Source of the DNA: Paenibacillus donghaensis
GTDB lineage: Bacteria > Bacillota > Bacilli > Paenibacillales > Paenibacillaceae
DNA length: 64,000 nt
Assembly (NCBI RefSeq): GCF_002192415.1
Contig: NZ_CP021780.1
Span: 744,001-808,000, forward strand
Direction: 5' to 3'
The notes below the pieces were generated by a model, which saw nothing but the letters and a program-made list of their open reading frames with translations, was not told the origin of the DNA and searched no databases. Below are positions 32,653-41,773 of the stretch, piece by piece. Numbering within the stretch: position 1 is the stretch's first letter; every line of letters begins with the position of its first letter. Position numbers and translations under genes: made by a program.

Positions 32653-32999
32653 TCTACTTGTGGGCTTTCCTGGTTGGCGGGGCCATCTGTGTGATCGGAC
32701 AGCTGATGTTTGATGTGGGTAAGCTGACGCCTGCCCATACGATGAGCACGCTGGTGGTGGCAGGAGCTATTGCCGATGCGTTCGGCCTCTATGATCCACT
32801 GGTGAAATTCGCCGGTGCAGGAGCAACGGTTCCGATTACGAGCTTCGGGAATTCACTCGTGCACGGTGCGCTTACGGAGCTGGAGCAGCAGGGCTGGATT
32901 GGGGTGGTAACCGGTATCTTCAGCTTGACAAGCGCAGGTATCTCGGCAGCCATTGTCTTTTCCTTCCTTGCCGCGTTGGTGGTAAGACCGAAGGGCTGA
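32649..32999 (+). CDS. spoVAE: Stage V sporulation protein AE
   Basis: A 116-residue hydrophobic protein ([39 protein letters not shown]) of the SpoVAC/SpoVAE(b) family. It completes the minimal C-D-E channel set. The genes spoVAA, AB and AF are not present here. A terminator follows. Confidence 0.93.
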   Translation: MIYLWAFLVGGAICVIGQLMFDVGKLTPAHTMSTLVVAGAIADAFGLYDPLVKFAGAGATVPITSFGNSLVHGALTELEQQGWIGVVTGIFSLTSAGISAAIVFSFLAALVVRPKG

Positions 33000-33021
33000 A
33001 GGAATACAGTAATAAGGATAG

Positions 33022-33056
33022 CAGCGATTCTCCGATTTTGGGGGATCGCTGTTTTT
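33022..33056 (+). terminator. Terminator of spoVA operon
   Basis: CAGCGATTCTCC and GGGGGATCGCTG form a stem followed by TTTTTG. Confidence 0.85.
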
Positions 33057-33201
33057 GTTTTCATTCTAAGGGAAACAGGTCGGTTTTGTGCATGATAATA
33101 ACTGATTTTTACATGTTCATTCTCCAGCTGAAATGATAGTATCTGTTTGGGTTAAATAGATATTTATGTAAAATAAACGAAAGCGGGTGGATCACGTCTC
33201 T

Positions 33202-36200
33202 ATGAGAAGAAACAAAGCTGCAAAACCCCTGTTTGTACTGCTCTTATCCTCTGTCCTCATCGGATCGTCGCTGTTGCCGGGTATGTCTGCAAGTCCCTCT
33301 GTAAATGCCGAATCGGCAGAGTCTCCCCTGAAGGTATTTGAAAGCGCATCCACCAGTCCTGAGCAACAAGCGGGACCAGAGTCTTCTGAGAACAGTCCCT
33401 CAGCCGTGACAGATGCGGTGTACAGCCCGCCTGCGGCTCTGCCGCAAGGAGGACCTTATGCCTTTGATTTCGGATCAGGTGCTGTAGAGAATGGCTATCT
33501 TCAGGTTAAGGCGGACACCGCATATTCGGCGGAAGCCAAGTATGGATTCGCAGACCTTTCCCGCGTTACCGGGGGAGAGCGGGCGGGTTCGGATGCCTTG
33601 CGGTCTGATTTTGTAGTGCCGAGAGATACGGTCTTTAATGTGGATCTGCCGAATGGCGACTATACCGTTGCGCTGATTGCCGGCGACAGTGAAGGCGCTA
33701 CGGATCTGGCAATCAAGGTGGAATCAATGCAGAAGGTCCAGCAGACCGCTAAGCCTGCGGGACAATATCTGGAGATGAGCTTCGACCTTGCGCTGGTTGA
33801 TGGACAGATGAACTTTGCTTTTAGCGGCACACTGCCTGTAATTAATTCGCTTGTGATTACGAAGCTGCCGGACCGCCAGCAGAGCGGACAGCCAACCGTT
33901 TATCTTGCCGGAGATTCCACCGTGCAGACGTACGATCCCTACTGGAAGCCGCAAGCCGGCTGGGGCCAGATGCTGCCGAAATTTTTCAGTTCAGAGATAA
34001 CGGTTAAGAATCATGCCATCGGAGGACGCAGCTCCAAGACCTTTATTACTGAGGGCCGTCTGGATGAGATTCTGCGGAACTTGCGTCCCGGTGATTATTT
34101 CTTCATTCAATTTGGCCATAATGATGCGACAATCAGCGTGCCAGAGCGTTATGCCTCTCCCGCCGATTACCGAATCTATCTGAAGACTTACATCGAAGGC
34201 ACCAGGCAGCGGGGTGCGACCCCTGTGCTGATTACGCCGATGGGCCGCAGAGATTACAACACCGCAGCGGGTACATTTAATGTAAGCTTCCCGGAATATG
34301 TGCAGGCTATGAAAGAGGTCGCAGCTGAACTGGATGTAGAGCTGGTTGATCTCAGTGCTCTTAGCAACACCTATTTCAACTCGATTGGCTTCGAGGCTAC
34401 ACGAGCAGTCTTCCTGCATCTTGATCCGGGCATCTATGCAGCTTTTGCCGGCGGATCGGCTGACAATACCCACTTCCAGGAGTATGGCGCCATCCAGATG
34501 GCCCGCCTGCTTGCGGGCGGTGTGCAGCAGCTTGATATTCCGCTGGCCGCTTATGTCCGCGAGCTGGATCAGCCCGATGCCGTTCCGGCGAAGCCGACAG
34601 GAGTGGTAGCAGGCAGCATCAGCAATGCAGGAGCTGTGCTGCAATGGACCAAGGTGGACAATACGGACATTTACCGCATATACCGCAAGCTTGCGGCAGC
34701 TGATGAATCCGCTTACCGCTTGGCCAGCACCTCGACCGTTCCGACGATTTCACTTGGCGGACTGGCGGAAGGCCAGAGCTATACCTTCCGGGTCAGCGCC
34801 GTGAACGGGCGGGGCGAATCGGAGCTGTCCGATGAGGTGGCCGTCACCACCAAATTAGCCACCTTCCGCTATGACTTCGGTCCGGCAGGATCGCCGGTAG
34901 CCGCAGGTTATACCGAAGTGAATCGTAGTGTGCTGTACACGCCGGAACGGGGGTACGGCCTGACTTCAAGCGAGGGCATGGCTGACCGCGACCGCGGCAG
35001 TGCCACCGATGATCTGCGCCGGGATTTCGTAATCTTTTTCGGAGGAAGTTATGAGTTCAAGGTTGATCTGCCGAACGGGTATTACACCGTCAAGACCTAC
35101 ACAGGCGATTGGATCGGTTCAACCAAGACGAATGTGGCGATTGAAGGCAAGGATTACGGCTTGATTTCCTCAGGTAAGGAGAACATTGCCGAGAAGTTAT
35201 ACAACCAGGTAGCCGTCAAAGACGGCCAGATGAATCTGGTGTTCAGCGGAACGACCGCCCATCTGAATGGTGTGGAGATTACTCCGCTGCTGCAGGCGCC
35301 GACTGGTCTCAAGCTGACAGACCTTGATCTAAGCGCTGATCCGGTCACGGCCACATTAGCCTGGGACTTGATGGATGGAGCCGCGAAATACCGCGTATAC
35401 CGCCAGGCCACCACAGGAGGCCTGGCGGAGCTGCTGGCCGAAACGGCAAGCCCGTCCTATATAGATGCCGCAGCGGATATGGGCATGGATTATATGTATA
35501 CGATTACATCGGTGGATGCTACCGGACTGGAGTCGGTGGCTTCTCAGCTCCTGAATGTATCCATGGTGGATGCTTCGGTAGCCAAGGCAGCCGTGCCAAC
35601 CGGCTTAACCCTGCAGTCAACTGACAAGAATGAGCTGACCTTCACCTGGCAGCAGGATGCCGCAGCCACAAGGTATCAGGTGTACCGTTCATCCTCGGCG
35701 GATGGGGAATATCTCCTGATCGGCCGCACGGCAGAAGCCTCCTATACGGATACAACTGTTCTGACTACCGTTTCCTATTACTACAAGGTATCTGCCGTGA
35801 ATGCCGGGGGCATCTCCGGGCTGTCCGATGCACTTAAGACGCCTGCAGTAACTACCTTGCAGCGGAACATGGAATATCTGGACCGTGCTCCTATAGCCGT
35901 GAAGACGGAGCAGGGCAATCTGGTCAGCTGGCGGATGCTGGGACTTGATCCCGAGTCTATCGGGTTTCATGTGTATCGCGGAAAAGAGAAGCTGACGGAT
36001 GCTCCGCTGACCGCAAGCACCAACTATCTCGATCCGTCAGGAACTGAGGATTCCAAGTATACAATCACCACCGTCCTGAACGGTTTAGAGAAGCCGGCAA
36101 CGGCAGAATTCGGCGTATGGGAGAAGCAATATCTCTCCGTACCGCTGCAGAAGCCGGCGGATGACTACACCAAGGACGGCCAGCCGTATACGTATGTGGC

Positions 36201-38241
36201 CGGTGATGCCAGCGTAGGCGATCTTGACGGTGATGGGGTATACGAGATTGTCATGCTCTGGTCGCCTTCGATCAGCAAGGACAATTCACAGGCCGGGTAT
36301 ACAGGCCTTGTCTATATGGATGCTTATAAGCTCGATGGAACTAGAATGTGGCGGATCAGCCTGGGTCCCAACATCCGCTCTGGTGCCCATTATTCACCGT
36401 TCCTGGTCTATGATCTGGACAGTGACGGACGTGCCGAGGTGATGCTGAAGACAGCGGATGGAACGGTGGACGGCCAAGGCACAGTCATTGGAAATGCTGA
36501 GGCCGACTATCGGAACAGCGGCGGTTATGTCCTGCTGGGCGATGAATATCTGACCGTCTTCGAGGGACTTACCGGCCGGGCTGTGGACACTGTCAGCTAT
36601 GACCCTCCGCGCGGGGATGTCGCGGCCTGGGGCGACGGCTACGGCAACCGCGTGGACCGTTTCCTGGCAGCAGTAGCTTATCTGGACGGTGAGCATCCCA
36701 GTGCGATGTTCAGCCGGGGATATTATACAAGAACCGTACTGGTCGCTTACGATTACCGCGAGGGCAAGCTGGTGAAGAGATGGCGTTTTGACAGCACTGA
36801 CGAGGCTTATGGCAAAGATTTCGAAGCCCAGGGCAATCACAATCTGTCCGTTGGCGATGTGGATAGCGACGGCAAGGATGAGATTACCTTTGGGGCGATG
36901 GCGATCGATGACGACGGGACACCGCTCTACAATACCAAGCTGGGGCATGGCGATGCGCTCCACTTCGGTGATCTTGATCCTTCCAGACCGGGGCTGGAGG
37001 TGTTCGATGTCCATGAGCATAAGGAATCCAAATATGGCATCGAGATGCGGGATGCTGCTTCGGGCGAAGCGATCTGGGGCATTTATACCGGCCTGGACAC
37101 AGGCCGCGGCATGTCGGCGGATATTGATCCGAATTACCCCGGTGAGGAAGTGTGGGCTTCCACCATTGCCAGTGAGCAGCATGTTCCAATCACAGGATTG
37201 TACAGCGTCAAGGGTGAACTGATTACGAAGAATATTCCGTCTTCAACGAATTTTGGCGTATGGTGGGACGGTGATCTGCTGCGTGAGCTGATGGATAATA
37301 ACCGCGTGGACAAATGGGACTGGGACAACGAAACTACGGTTAATCTGCTGACGGCTGCAGGAGCAGCTTCCAACAACTCCACCAAGGCGAATCCGAGCCT
37401 GCAGGCCGACCTGTTCGGGGATTGGCGCGAGGAGATCATGTGGCGCTCCTCCGACAGCTCGGAGATGCGTATCTATACCACGACAGATCAGACGGATTAC
37501 CGGATACGCACTTTAATGCATGATCCGATCTATCGTCTGGGCGTCGCCTGGCAGAATGTCGGCTATAACCAGCCGCCGCATCCGGGGTTCTATCTGGGAA
37601 CGGACATGGAGACGCCACCACCACCGGCCATTGTATTGGCAGGACAGCCGCAGGAGCCAGTCGGGGAGGCGCCAGCGCAGCCGGTATTGTCAAGCAACAA
37701 CGGGCATGGTACGGGGCTGCTGGATGGAGACTATCAGATTACGATGAATTTATGGTGGGGGACCAATGGCACAACCTACAAGCTGTATGAGAATGGACGG
37801 CTGATTGACACGCAGACGCTGAGCGACCATTCTCCGGCAGCGCAGGTGGCAGTAACCTCTATTACTGGAAAAGCAAACGGAACCTACATTTATACAGCAG
37901 AGCTTATTAATGCCGGAGGAAAGACCCTCTCTGCTGCGCACAGCGTAACTGTGAAGGATGCTGCGCCGGCCAAACCGGTCTTGTCCCATGATAACTGGGA
38001 TCAGGATGGCAGCTACCGGATCACAATGAATCAATGGTGGGGCACCAACGGCACCACCTACCGTTTATATGAGAATGGGGTACTGATAGACACGCAGGAG
38101 CTGACTGCCAGAACGCCGGAGGCGCAAGCGGCCACTACGCTGCTGACAGACCATACTCCGGGAGTCTATGAATATAAGGCAGAGCTTGTGAATGCCCAGG
38201 GCGTTACGGTAAGTGAGATTATGAAGGTTACCGTACAATAA
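33202..38241 (+). CDS. Secreted rhamnogalacturonan acetylesterase-lyase fusion (CE12-PL11)
   Basis: A 1,679-residue exported enzyme. Layout: signal peptide (1 to about 35); malectin/CBM-like beta domain ([15 protein letters not shown]); SGNH esterase of CE12 type (about 230-450) with [16 protein letters not shown] and DNTHF carrying the Ser, Asn and Asp-His; FN3; a second beta domain; two more FN3; a PL11 rhamnogalacturonan lyase (about 895-1490; [29 protein letters not shown], Ca-binding DxDxDG motifs); and two C-terminal repeats with [16 protein letters not shown]. subtilis has these activities in separate genes (yesT, yesW/X). ATG 33202 starts the signal peptide. It should deacetylate and cleave pectin backbone outside the cell. 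Confidence 0.87.
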   Translation: MRRNKAAKPLFVLLLSSVLIGSSLLPGMSASPSVNAESAESPLKVFESASTSPEQQAGPESSENSPSAVTDAVYSPPAALPQGGPYAFDFGSGAVENGYLQVKADTAYSAEAKYGFADLSRVTGGERAGSDALRSDFVVPRDTVFNVDLPNGDYTVALIAGDSEGATDLAIKVESMQKVQQTAKPAGQYLEMSFDLALVDGQMNFAFSGTLPVINSLVITKLPDRQQSGQPTVYLAGDSTVQTYDPYWKPQAGWGQMLPKFFSSEITVKNHAIGGRSSKTFITEGRLDEILRNLRPGDYFFIQFGHNDATISVPERYASPADYRIYLKTYIEGTRQRGATPVLITPMGRRDYNTAAGTFNVSFPEYVQAMKEVAAELDVELVDLSALSNTYFNSIGFEATRAVFLHLDPGIYAAFAGGSADNTHFQEYGAIQMARLLAGGVQQLDIPLAAYVRELDQPDAVPAKPTGVVAGSISNAGAVLQWTKVDNTDIYRIYRKLAAADESAYRLASTSTVPTISLGGLAEGQSYTFRVSAVNGRGESELSDEVAVTTKLATFRYDFGPAGSPVAAGYTEVNRSVLYTPERGYGLTSSEGMADRDRGSATDDLRRDFVIFFGGSYEFKVDLPNGYYTVKTYTGDWIGSTKTNVAIEGKDYGLISSGKENIAEKLYNQVAVKDGQMNLVFSGTTAHLNGVEITPLLQAPTGLKLTDLDLSADPVTATLAWDLMDGAAKYRVYRQATTGGLAELLAETASPSYIDAAADMGMDYMYTITSVDATGLESVASQLLNVSMVDASVAKAAVPTGLTLQSTDKNELTFTWQQDAAATRYQVYRSSSADGEYLLIGRTAEASYTDTTVLTTVSYYYKVSAVNAGGISGLSDALKTPAVTTLQRNMEYLDRAPIAVKTEQGNLVSWRMLGLDPESIGFHVYRGKEKLTDAPLTASTNYLDPSGTEDSKYTITTVLNGLEKPATAEFGVWEKQYLSVPLQKPADDYTKDGQPYTYVAGDASVGDLDGDGVYEIVMLWSPSISKDNSQAGYTGLVYMDAYKLDGTRMWRISLGPNIRSGAHYSPFLVYDLDSDGRAEVMLKTADGTVDGQGTVIGNAEADYRNSGGYVLLGDEYLTVFEGLTGRAVDTVSYDPPRGDVAAWGDGYGNRVDRFLAAVAYLDGEHPSAMFSRGYYTRTVLVAYDYREGKLVKRWRFDSTDEAYGKDFEAQGNHNLSVGDVDSDGKDEITFGAMAIDDDGTPLYNTKLGHGDALHFGDLDPSRPGLEVFDVHEHKESKYGIEMRDAASGEAIWGIYTGLDTGRGMSADIDPNYPGEEVWASTIASEQHVPITGLYSVKGELITKNIPSSTNFGVWWDGDLLRELMDNNRVDKWDWDNETTVNLLTAAGAASNNSTKANPSLQADLFGDWREEIMWRSSDSSEMRIYTTTDQTDYRIRTLMHDPIYRLGVAWQNVGYNQPPHPGFYLGTDMETPPPPAIVLAGQPQEPVGEAPAQPVLSSNNGHGTGLLDGDYQITMNLWWGTNGTTYKLYENGRLIDTQTLSDHSPAAQVAVTSITGKANGTYIYTAELINAGGKTLSAAHSVTVKDAAPAKPVLSHDNWDQDGSYRITMNQWWGTNGTTYRLYENGVLIDTQELTARTPEAQAATTLLTDHTPGVYEYKAELVNAQGVTVSEIMKVTVQ

Positions 38242-38267
38242 GGCTGCGAGATACCAGCTGCAATAAG

Positions 38268-38298
38268 AAGTGCCGGGCGAGAGAGCAGCCCGGCACTT
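38268..38298 (+). terminator. Terminator of the CE12-PL11 gene
   Basis: AAGTGCCGGGC and GCCCGGCACTT form a perfect 11-bp stem with a 9-nt loop. The T-run is short. Confidence 0.7.
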
Positions 38299-38346
38299 AA
38301 ATTCGTTTGAACTACCTTTTCATGAGGTTCAACAACTAATAAAGAT

Positions 38347-38697
38347 CTCACGGACCTAGGAGCCCCTATTTGCTGTAAAAAGGCCATTTTGCGGGCTTAA
38401 CGGACTCAGGAGCACCTATTTAGGCAAAACCCCACTAGTTAGGGCCTATTTTATTGACATAGGGGTTATGCGGTCCGCTAGACTCCAAACCATTGCAGGA
38501 ATGAGGAAATAGGAGCTATACGATCCGCTATGACGTGGGTTACCTGAAGTTCGGGTGGGGGAGTGGGTTTGGGTTAATGTAGCATCGATCCACGTGTAAT
38601 TCCTCCAGTTCGTTATTCAGTCTTCCCGGCCATCACAACTTGCCTTACATAACATTCCAGTAACCTTCTATATCCTCACAGGGTTTTAAGTAGTAAC
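38347..38697. mobile_element. Degenerate type A/B composite element
   Basis: Four decayed type A motifs (ACCTAGGAGCCCCTATTTGC, GGAGCACCTATTT, GGGGTTATGCGGTCCGC, GGAGCTATACGATCCGC) keep the order seen in A2. The right side resembles a type B end (CCAGTAACCTTCTATATC, also seen in B4) and closes with TTAAGTAGTAAC. The left terminal repeat is lost. Confidence 0.5.
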
Positions 38698-38815
38698 TGA
38701 TCTTGGAAGACCATTTGGACAATATGAGATATAATAGGTTATTATATAATAAATGACAATATATTTCATTTTAGAGAAATTGCGAGATATAGATCAAGAG
38801 GAAACCCTCTGGAGG

Positions 38816-39322
38816 ATGAGAATGAGAATGGGAATGGGAATGAGAGTAATGAATGCTGTAGTAGTTATTGTCGTTATCATTGCCGTACTTTTTCCAGTTT
38901 ATCTATATAACGAAGGGAAAAACGCTTTTTCAAACAAAAGACAATATGAGATGAATTGGCAGTTGAAATTGCCTTCCAATTTTAATGAGCTTGATCAATA
39001 CAATAATCAAGGAGGATTTCACGGGGACGGGATAAGCTATACCATTTTTAGAACGAAAGGAGAATACACTTCATCCATATTAGAGTCTACAGGCGGAAGA
39101 AAAACGATTGTAGCATATTCTGGGGACTCCCTAAATGAAAATGACAGAGACATCAAACTTTTTACTGAAAATATAACAGCTCAATTGGGTGTTGCTCAAG
39201 AAAACACACCTGCGTTTAATGAAGTTTATCAATGGCAAGAGTTCAATTGTGAAAATGATAGATTAGTAGTTCTCTATTTTCCAGATAAGAACCTTGTGTA
39301 TTTTGCGGAAGATTTGAAATGA
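38816..39322 (+). CDS. Hypothetical membrane-anchored protein
   Basis: A 168-residue protein if started at ATG 38816. One N-terminal transmembrane helix (VVVIVVIIAVLFPVYLY) is followed by an extracytoplasmic domain of about 120 residues with no recognised family. GGAGG abuts ATG 38816, so ATG 38822 or 38828 may be the real start; the first codons are a hexamer-like run of ATGAGA/ATGGGA. Base composition is clearly lower in GC than its neighbours, which suggests acquisition. It lies between two repeat elements. Confidence 0.6.
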   Translation: MRMRMGMGMRVMNAVVVIVVIIAVLFPVYLYNEGKNAFSNKRQYEMNWQLKLPSNFNELDQYNNQGGFHGDGISYTIFRTKGEYTSSILESTGGRKTIVAYSGDSLNENDRDIKLFTENITAQLGVAQENTPAFNEVYQWQEFNCENDRLVVLYFPDKNLVYFAEDLK

Positions 39323-39387
39323 AGTCGAGATTTAGGTTGTGAGCATAACCGATCGCGACTTTTTGTGATTTTGATAAGATGGAATTG

Positions 39388-39435
39388 AAGAACGGATGCC
39401 GACTCTTTTAGAGGACGGGAAAGCCGTTTCTTCTT
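39388..39435. repeat. Dispersed stem-loop repeat, copy 3
   Basis: GAAGAACGGATGCC...AAAGCCGTTTCTTC with a central AGAGGA, as in copies 1 and 2. CCTTCTAT lies on its other side, so the flanking conservation is inverted here. Confidence 0.65.
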
Positions 39436-39501
39436 GCTGTGCAGCCTTCTATGAAATGATCCCAAACACAGTATTTCCTGATTGGGCTGCAAAAATGTGC
39501 T

Positions 39502-39530
39502 TTGAACCTTCTAATCATGTAAAATATAAG
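39502..39530 (+). promoter_or_regulatory. Sigma-A promoter of the MoxR operon
   Basis: TTGAAC (39502-39507) and TATAAG (39525-39530) with a 17-bp spacer, 36 bp before the ATG at 39567. Confidence 0.65.
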
Positions 39531-39566
39531 TATCATTGTTATTTTACCATAGGAGGTTTACTATAT

Positions 39567-40523
39567 ATGCCCGTAAGTCAAGAGTCCATGAATGTCGTTC
39601 AAGCAATCCGCACCAATCTGGAATCCTGCATATTAGGAAAATCATTCGAAATACAGCTGCTGCTGACGGCGCTCCTGGCAGGCGGACATGTCTTGATCGA
39701 GGACGTGCCGGGTACAGGCAAAACCCAGCTCATCCGGGCACTCTCCCGTTCGATGTCGGGAGACTACCGCCGGATTCAATGTAATCCCGATATTCTGCCA
39801 AGTGACATTACCGGGGTATCCGTATACCATCCGCGGGATGAGATGTTTCATTTCCGTCCGGGACCCGTCATGACCAATATTCTGCTGGCGGACGAGATCA
39901 ACCGTGCCACCACCAAAACCCAGTCCGCGCTGCTGGAGGTCATGGAAGAACGCAATGTGACCGTAGACGGCGAGACCTATCCGCTTCCCCATCCGTTTAT
40001 GCTCTGCGCGACACAGAACCCGATTGACTTCGAGGGTACATATACCTTGCCCGAAGCACAGCTGGACCGGTTCATGCTGCGGCTTACCCTGGGCTACCCT
40101 GACCTGGATACCGAGAAGAGCCTGCTGCTCAGCCATCGGGATGGCCAGCCTGTGGACAGGCTGGAGCCGGTCAGCAACATGGAGCAGATCGCTGCGATCC
40201 AGGAAGAGATCCGCGATGTATATATAAGTGACCCGGTGCTCAATTATCTGCTGGATGTGGTCCGCCAGACCCGGGAACATCCGCTGGTTCTGCTGGGAGC
40301 GAGTCCGCGCGCTTCGCTGTCCTTCATGATGGCCTGCAAAGCCTATGCCTTCCTCCAGGAACGGGATTATGTGCTGCCCGATGATGTGAAGACCCTGGCT
40401 CCGTATGCCCTGGCCCACCGCATTCTGCTGCGTCCTGAGTCGCGTCTGGACAATGTGAGTGTGGAGTCCATGCTGCAGAAGCTGCTGCAGAACATTCATG
40501 TGCCTGTCACGATGAGGCATTAA
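39567..40523 (+). CDS. MoxR-family AAA+ ATPase
   Basis: A 318-residue AAA+ protein. Walker A EDVPGTGKTQ, Walker B NILLADEINRA, sensor 1 CATQNP, followed by GTYTLPEAQLDRF and the C-terminal lid domain. MoxR ATPases act as chaperones or activators and are usually co-encoded with DUF58 proteins, as here. ATG 39567 follows AGGAGG by 10 nt. First gene of a three-gene operon. Confidence 0.92.
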   Translation: MPVSQESMNVVQAIRTNLESCILGKSFEIQLLLTALLAGGHVLIEDVPGTGKTQLIRALSRSMSGDYRRIQCNPDILPSDITGVSVYHPRDEMFHFRPGPVMTNILLADEINRATTKTQSALLEVMEERNVTVDGETYPLPHPFMLCATQNPIDFEGTYTLPEAQLDRFMLRLTLGYPDLDTEKSLLLSHRDGQPVDRLEPVSNMEQIAAIQEEIRDVYISDPVLNYLLDVVRQTREHPLVLLGASPRASLSFMMACKAYAFLQERDYVLPDDVKTLAPYALAHRILLRPESRLDNVSVESMLQKLLQNIHVPVTMRH

Positions 40524-40524
40524 G

Positions 40525-41772
40525 ATGAGACGTTATTTGTCTGCGGCGGCAGCGGTGCTTCAGCCGGCGAAGCTTGCCGGTGTGCTTGCCATCTGGGGCA
40601 TCACCTTGTTCTATGTATTATTTCAGGGCGGCAAAACTTCATTCATGCTGTTTATTATGGTCTCCGTTCTGGTCATTTATCTGGTGGCAGGCGGAATAGG
40701 CGGGGTGCGCAGAGCCAAAGGCACACGCAGCCTCCACTTCGAGCAGGACAAGCCGGATCTGCTCTATGCCGGAGGTTATCTCCGTGTCAGGCTCGCTATC
40801 ACCATTCCGGGCTTTCTGCCTCTGCCTTATGTTGTGGTCAGAGAGATTCTGAAACGCCATAACGGCGAGACCTGGATATTTGAGGAGAGCCTGGTTCCCA
40901 GCCTGCGCGGAGTGGGCGAACTGCGGTTTCAGACTCCATCCCTGGAGCGGGGCAGCTACTCCTTTGCCCAGACGGAGATTGTCAGCGGGGATATTTTTGG
41001 CCTGGCGGAGCACAAAGGCAGCTTCGAGGCTGAAGGCCGGTTCCGGGTGCTCCCGCGTTCGGTCGTCATCCCGCGCTGGCAGCTCTATGAACGGAGATCA
41101 CGGCTGGCGGGACCTCAGGTGTCGTTTGTACAATCGCGACGGGAGACAACCCAGATCAACGGCGTACGTGACTATGTGTACGGAGACCGGCTGACACGTA
41201 TCCACTGGAATGCCACTGCCAAGACGGGAGACTGGAAATCCAAGGAATTTGAGCATGAGTCCATTCCCAAAACGATGCTGGTGCTGGACGGCAGTGCCTC
41301 GGCCTATTCCTCTTCAGCCCAGTTTGAGCTGGCAGTCTCGATTGCTGCCTCTCTGCTTGGTTATGGCATCCGTGAGCGGATCGGTATCGGTCTGTGCTGC
41401 CTGGATGAAACGACCAAGATATTTGCCCCGGCCGAGAGCGGCTCGGAGCGGCAGAAGATGCTCCAGTACCTGATTGATATCAATGCGCAGGGACGCGGCC
41501 CGCTGGTTGCGAGGCTGGAGCAGGCTCACCGGATGTTCCCGAAGGGCTCTTATTTCGTGCTGATCAGCCCGCAGACAGGCCAGCCGGTACTTGATGTGCT
41601 GCGCTGGGCCGGCACGCGGGGGATGACGCCGTGCCATATTCACGTAGGCCATGCATCGGCAGGCCACAGCCACAGTCCGGAGTGGAAGGATACTCTCCGT
41701 TCACAAGGCATCCCTGGTTATAGGGTCAGCTCACTTCAAGAGCTTCCCGCAGTGTTAGGGGGGGAACAGTGA
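40525..41772 (+). CDS. DUF58 domain protein
   Basis: A 415-residue protein. Two N-terminal transmembrane helices (GVLAIWGITLFYVLF, FIMVSVLVIYLVAGG) precede a DUF58 region with RDYVYGDRLTRIHWNATAKT and a vWA-like fold. It is the standard partner of MoxR ATPases. It starts one base after the moxR stop and ends one base before the transglutaminase gene. Confidence 0.88.
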   Translation: MRRYLSAAAAVLQPAKLAGVLAIWGITLFYVLFQGGKTSFMLFIMVSVLVIYLVAGGIGGVRRAKGTRSLHFEQDKPDLLYAGGYLRVRLAITIPGFLPLPYVVVREILKRHNGETWIFEESLVPSLRGVGELRFQTPSLERGSYSFAQTEIVSGDIFGLAEHKGSFEAEGRFRVLPRSVVIPRWQLYERRSRLAGPQVSFVQSRRETTQINGVRDYVYGDRLTRIHWNATAKTGDWKSKEFEHESIPKTMLVLDGSASAYSSSAQFELAVSIAASLLGYGIRERIGIGLCCLDETTKIFAPAESGSERQKMLQYLIDINAQGRGPLVARLEQAHRMFPKGSYFVLISPQTGQPVLDVLRWAGTRGMTPCHIHVGHASAGHSHSPEWKDTLRSQGIPGYRVSSLQELPAVLGGEQ

Positions 41773-41773
41773 T

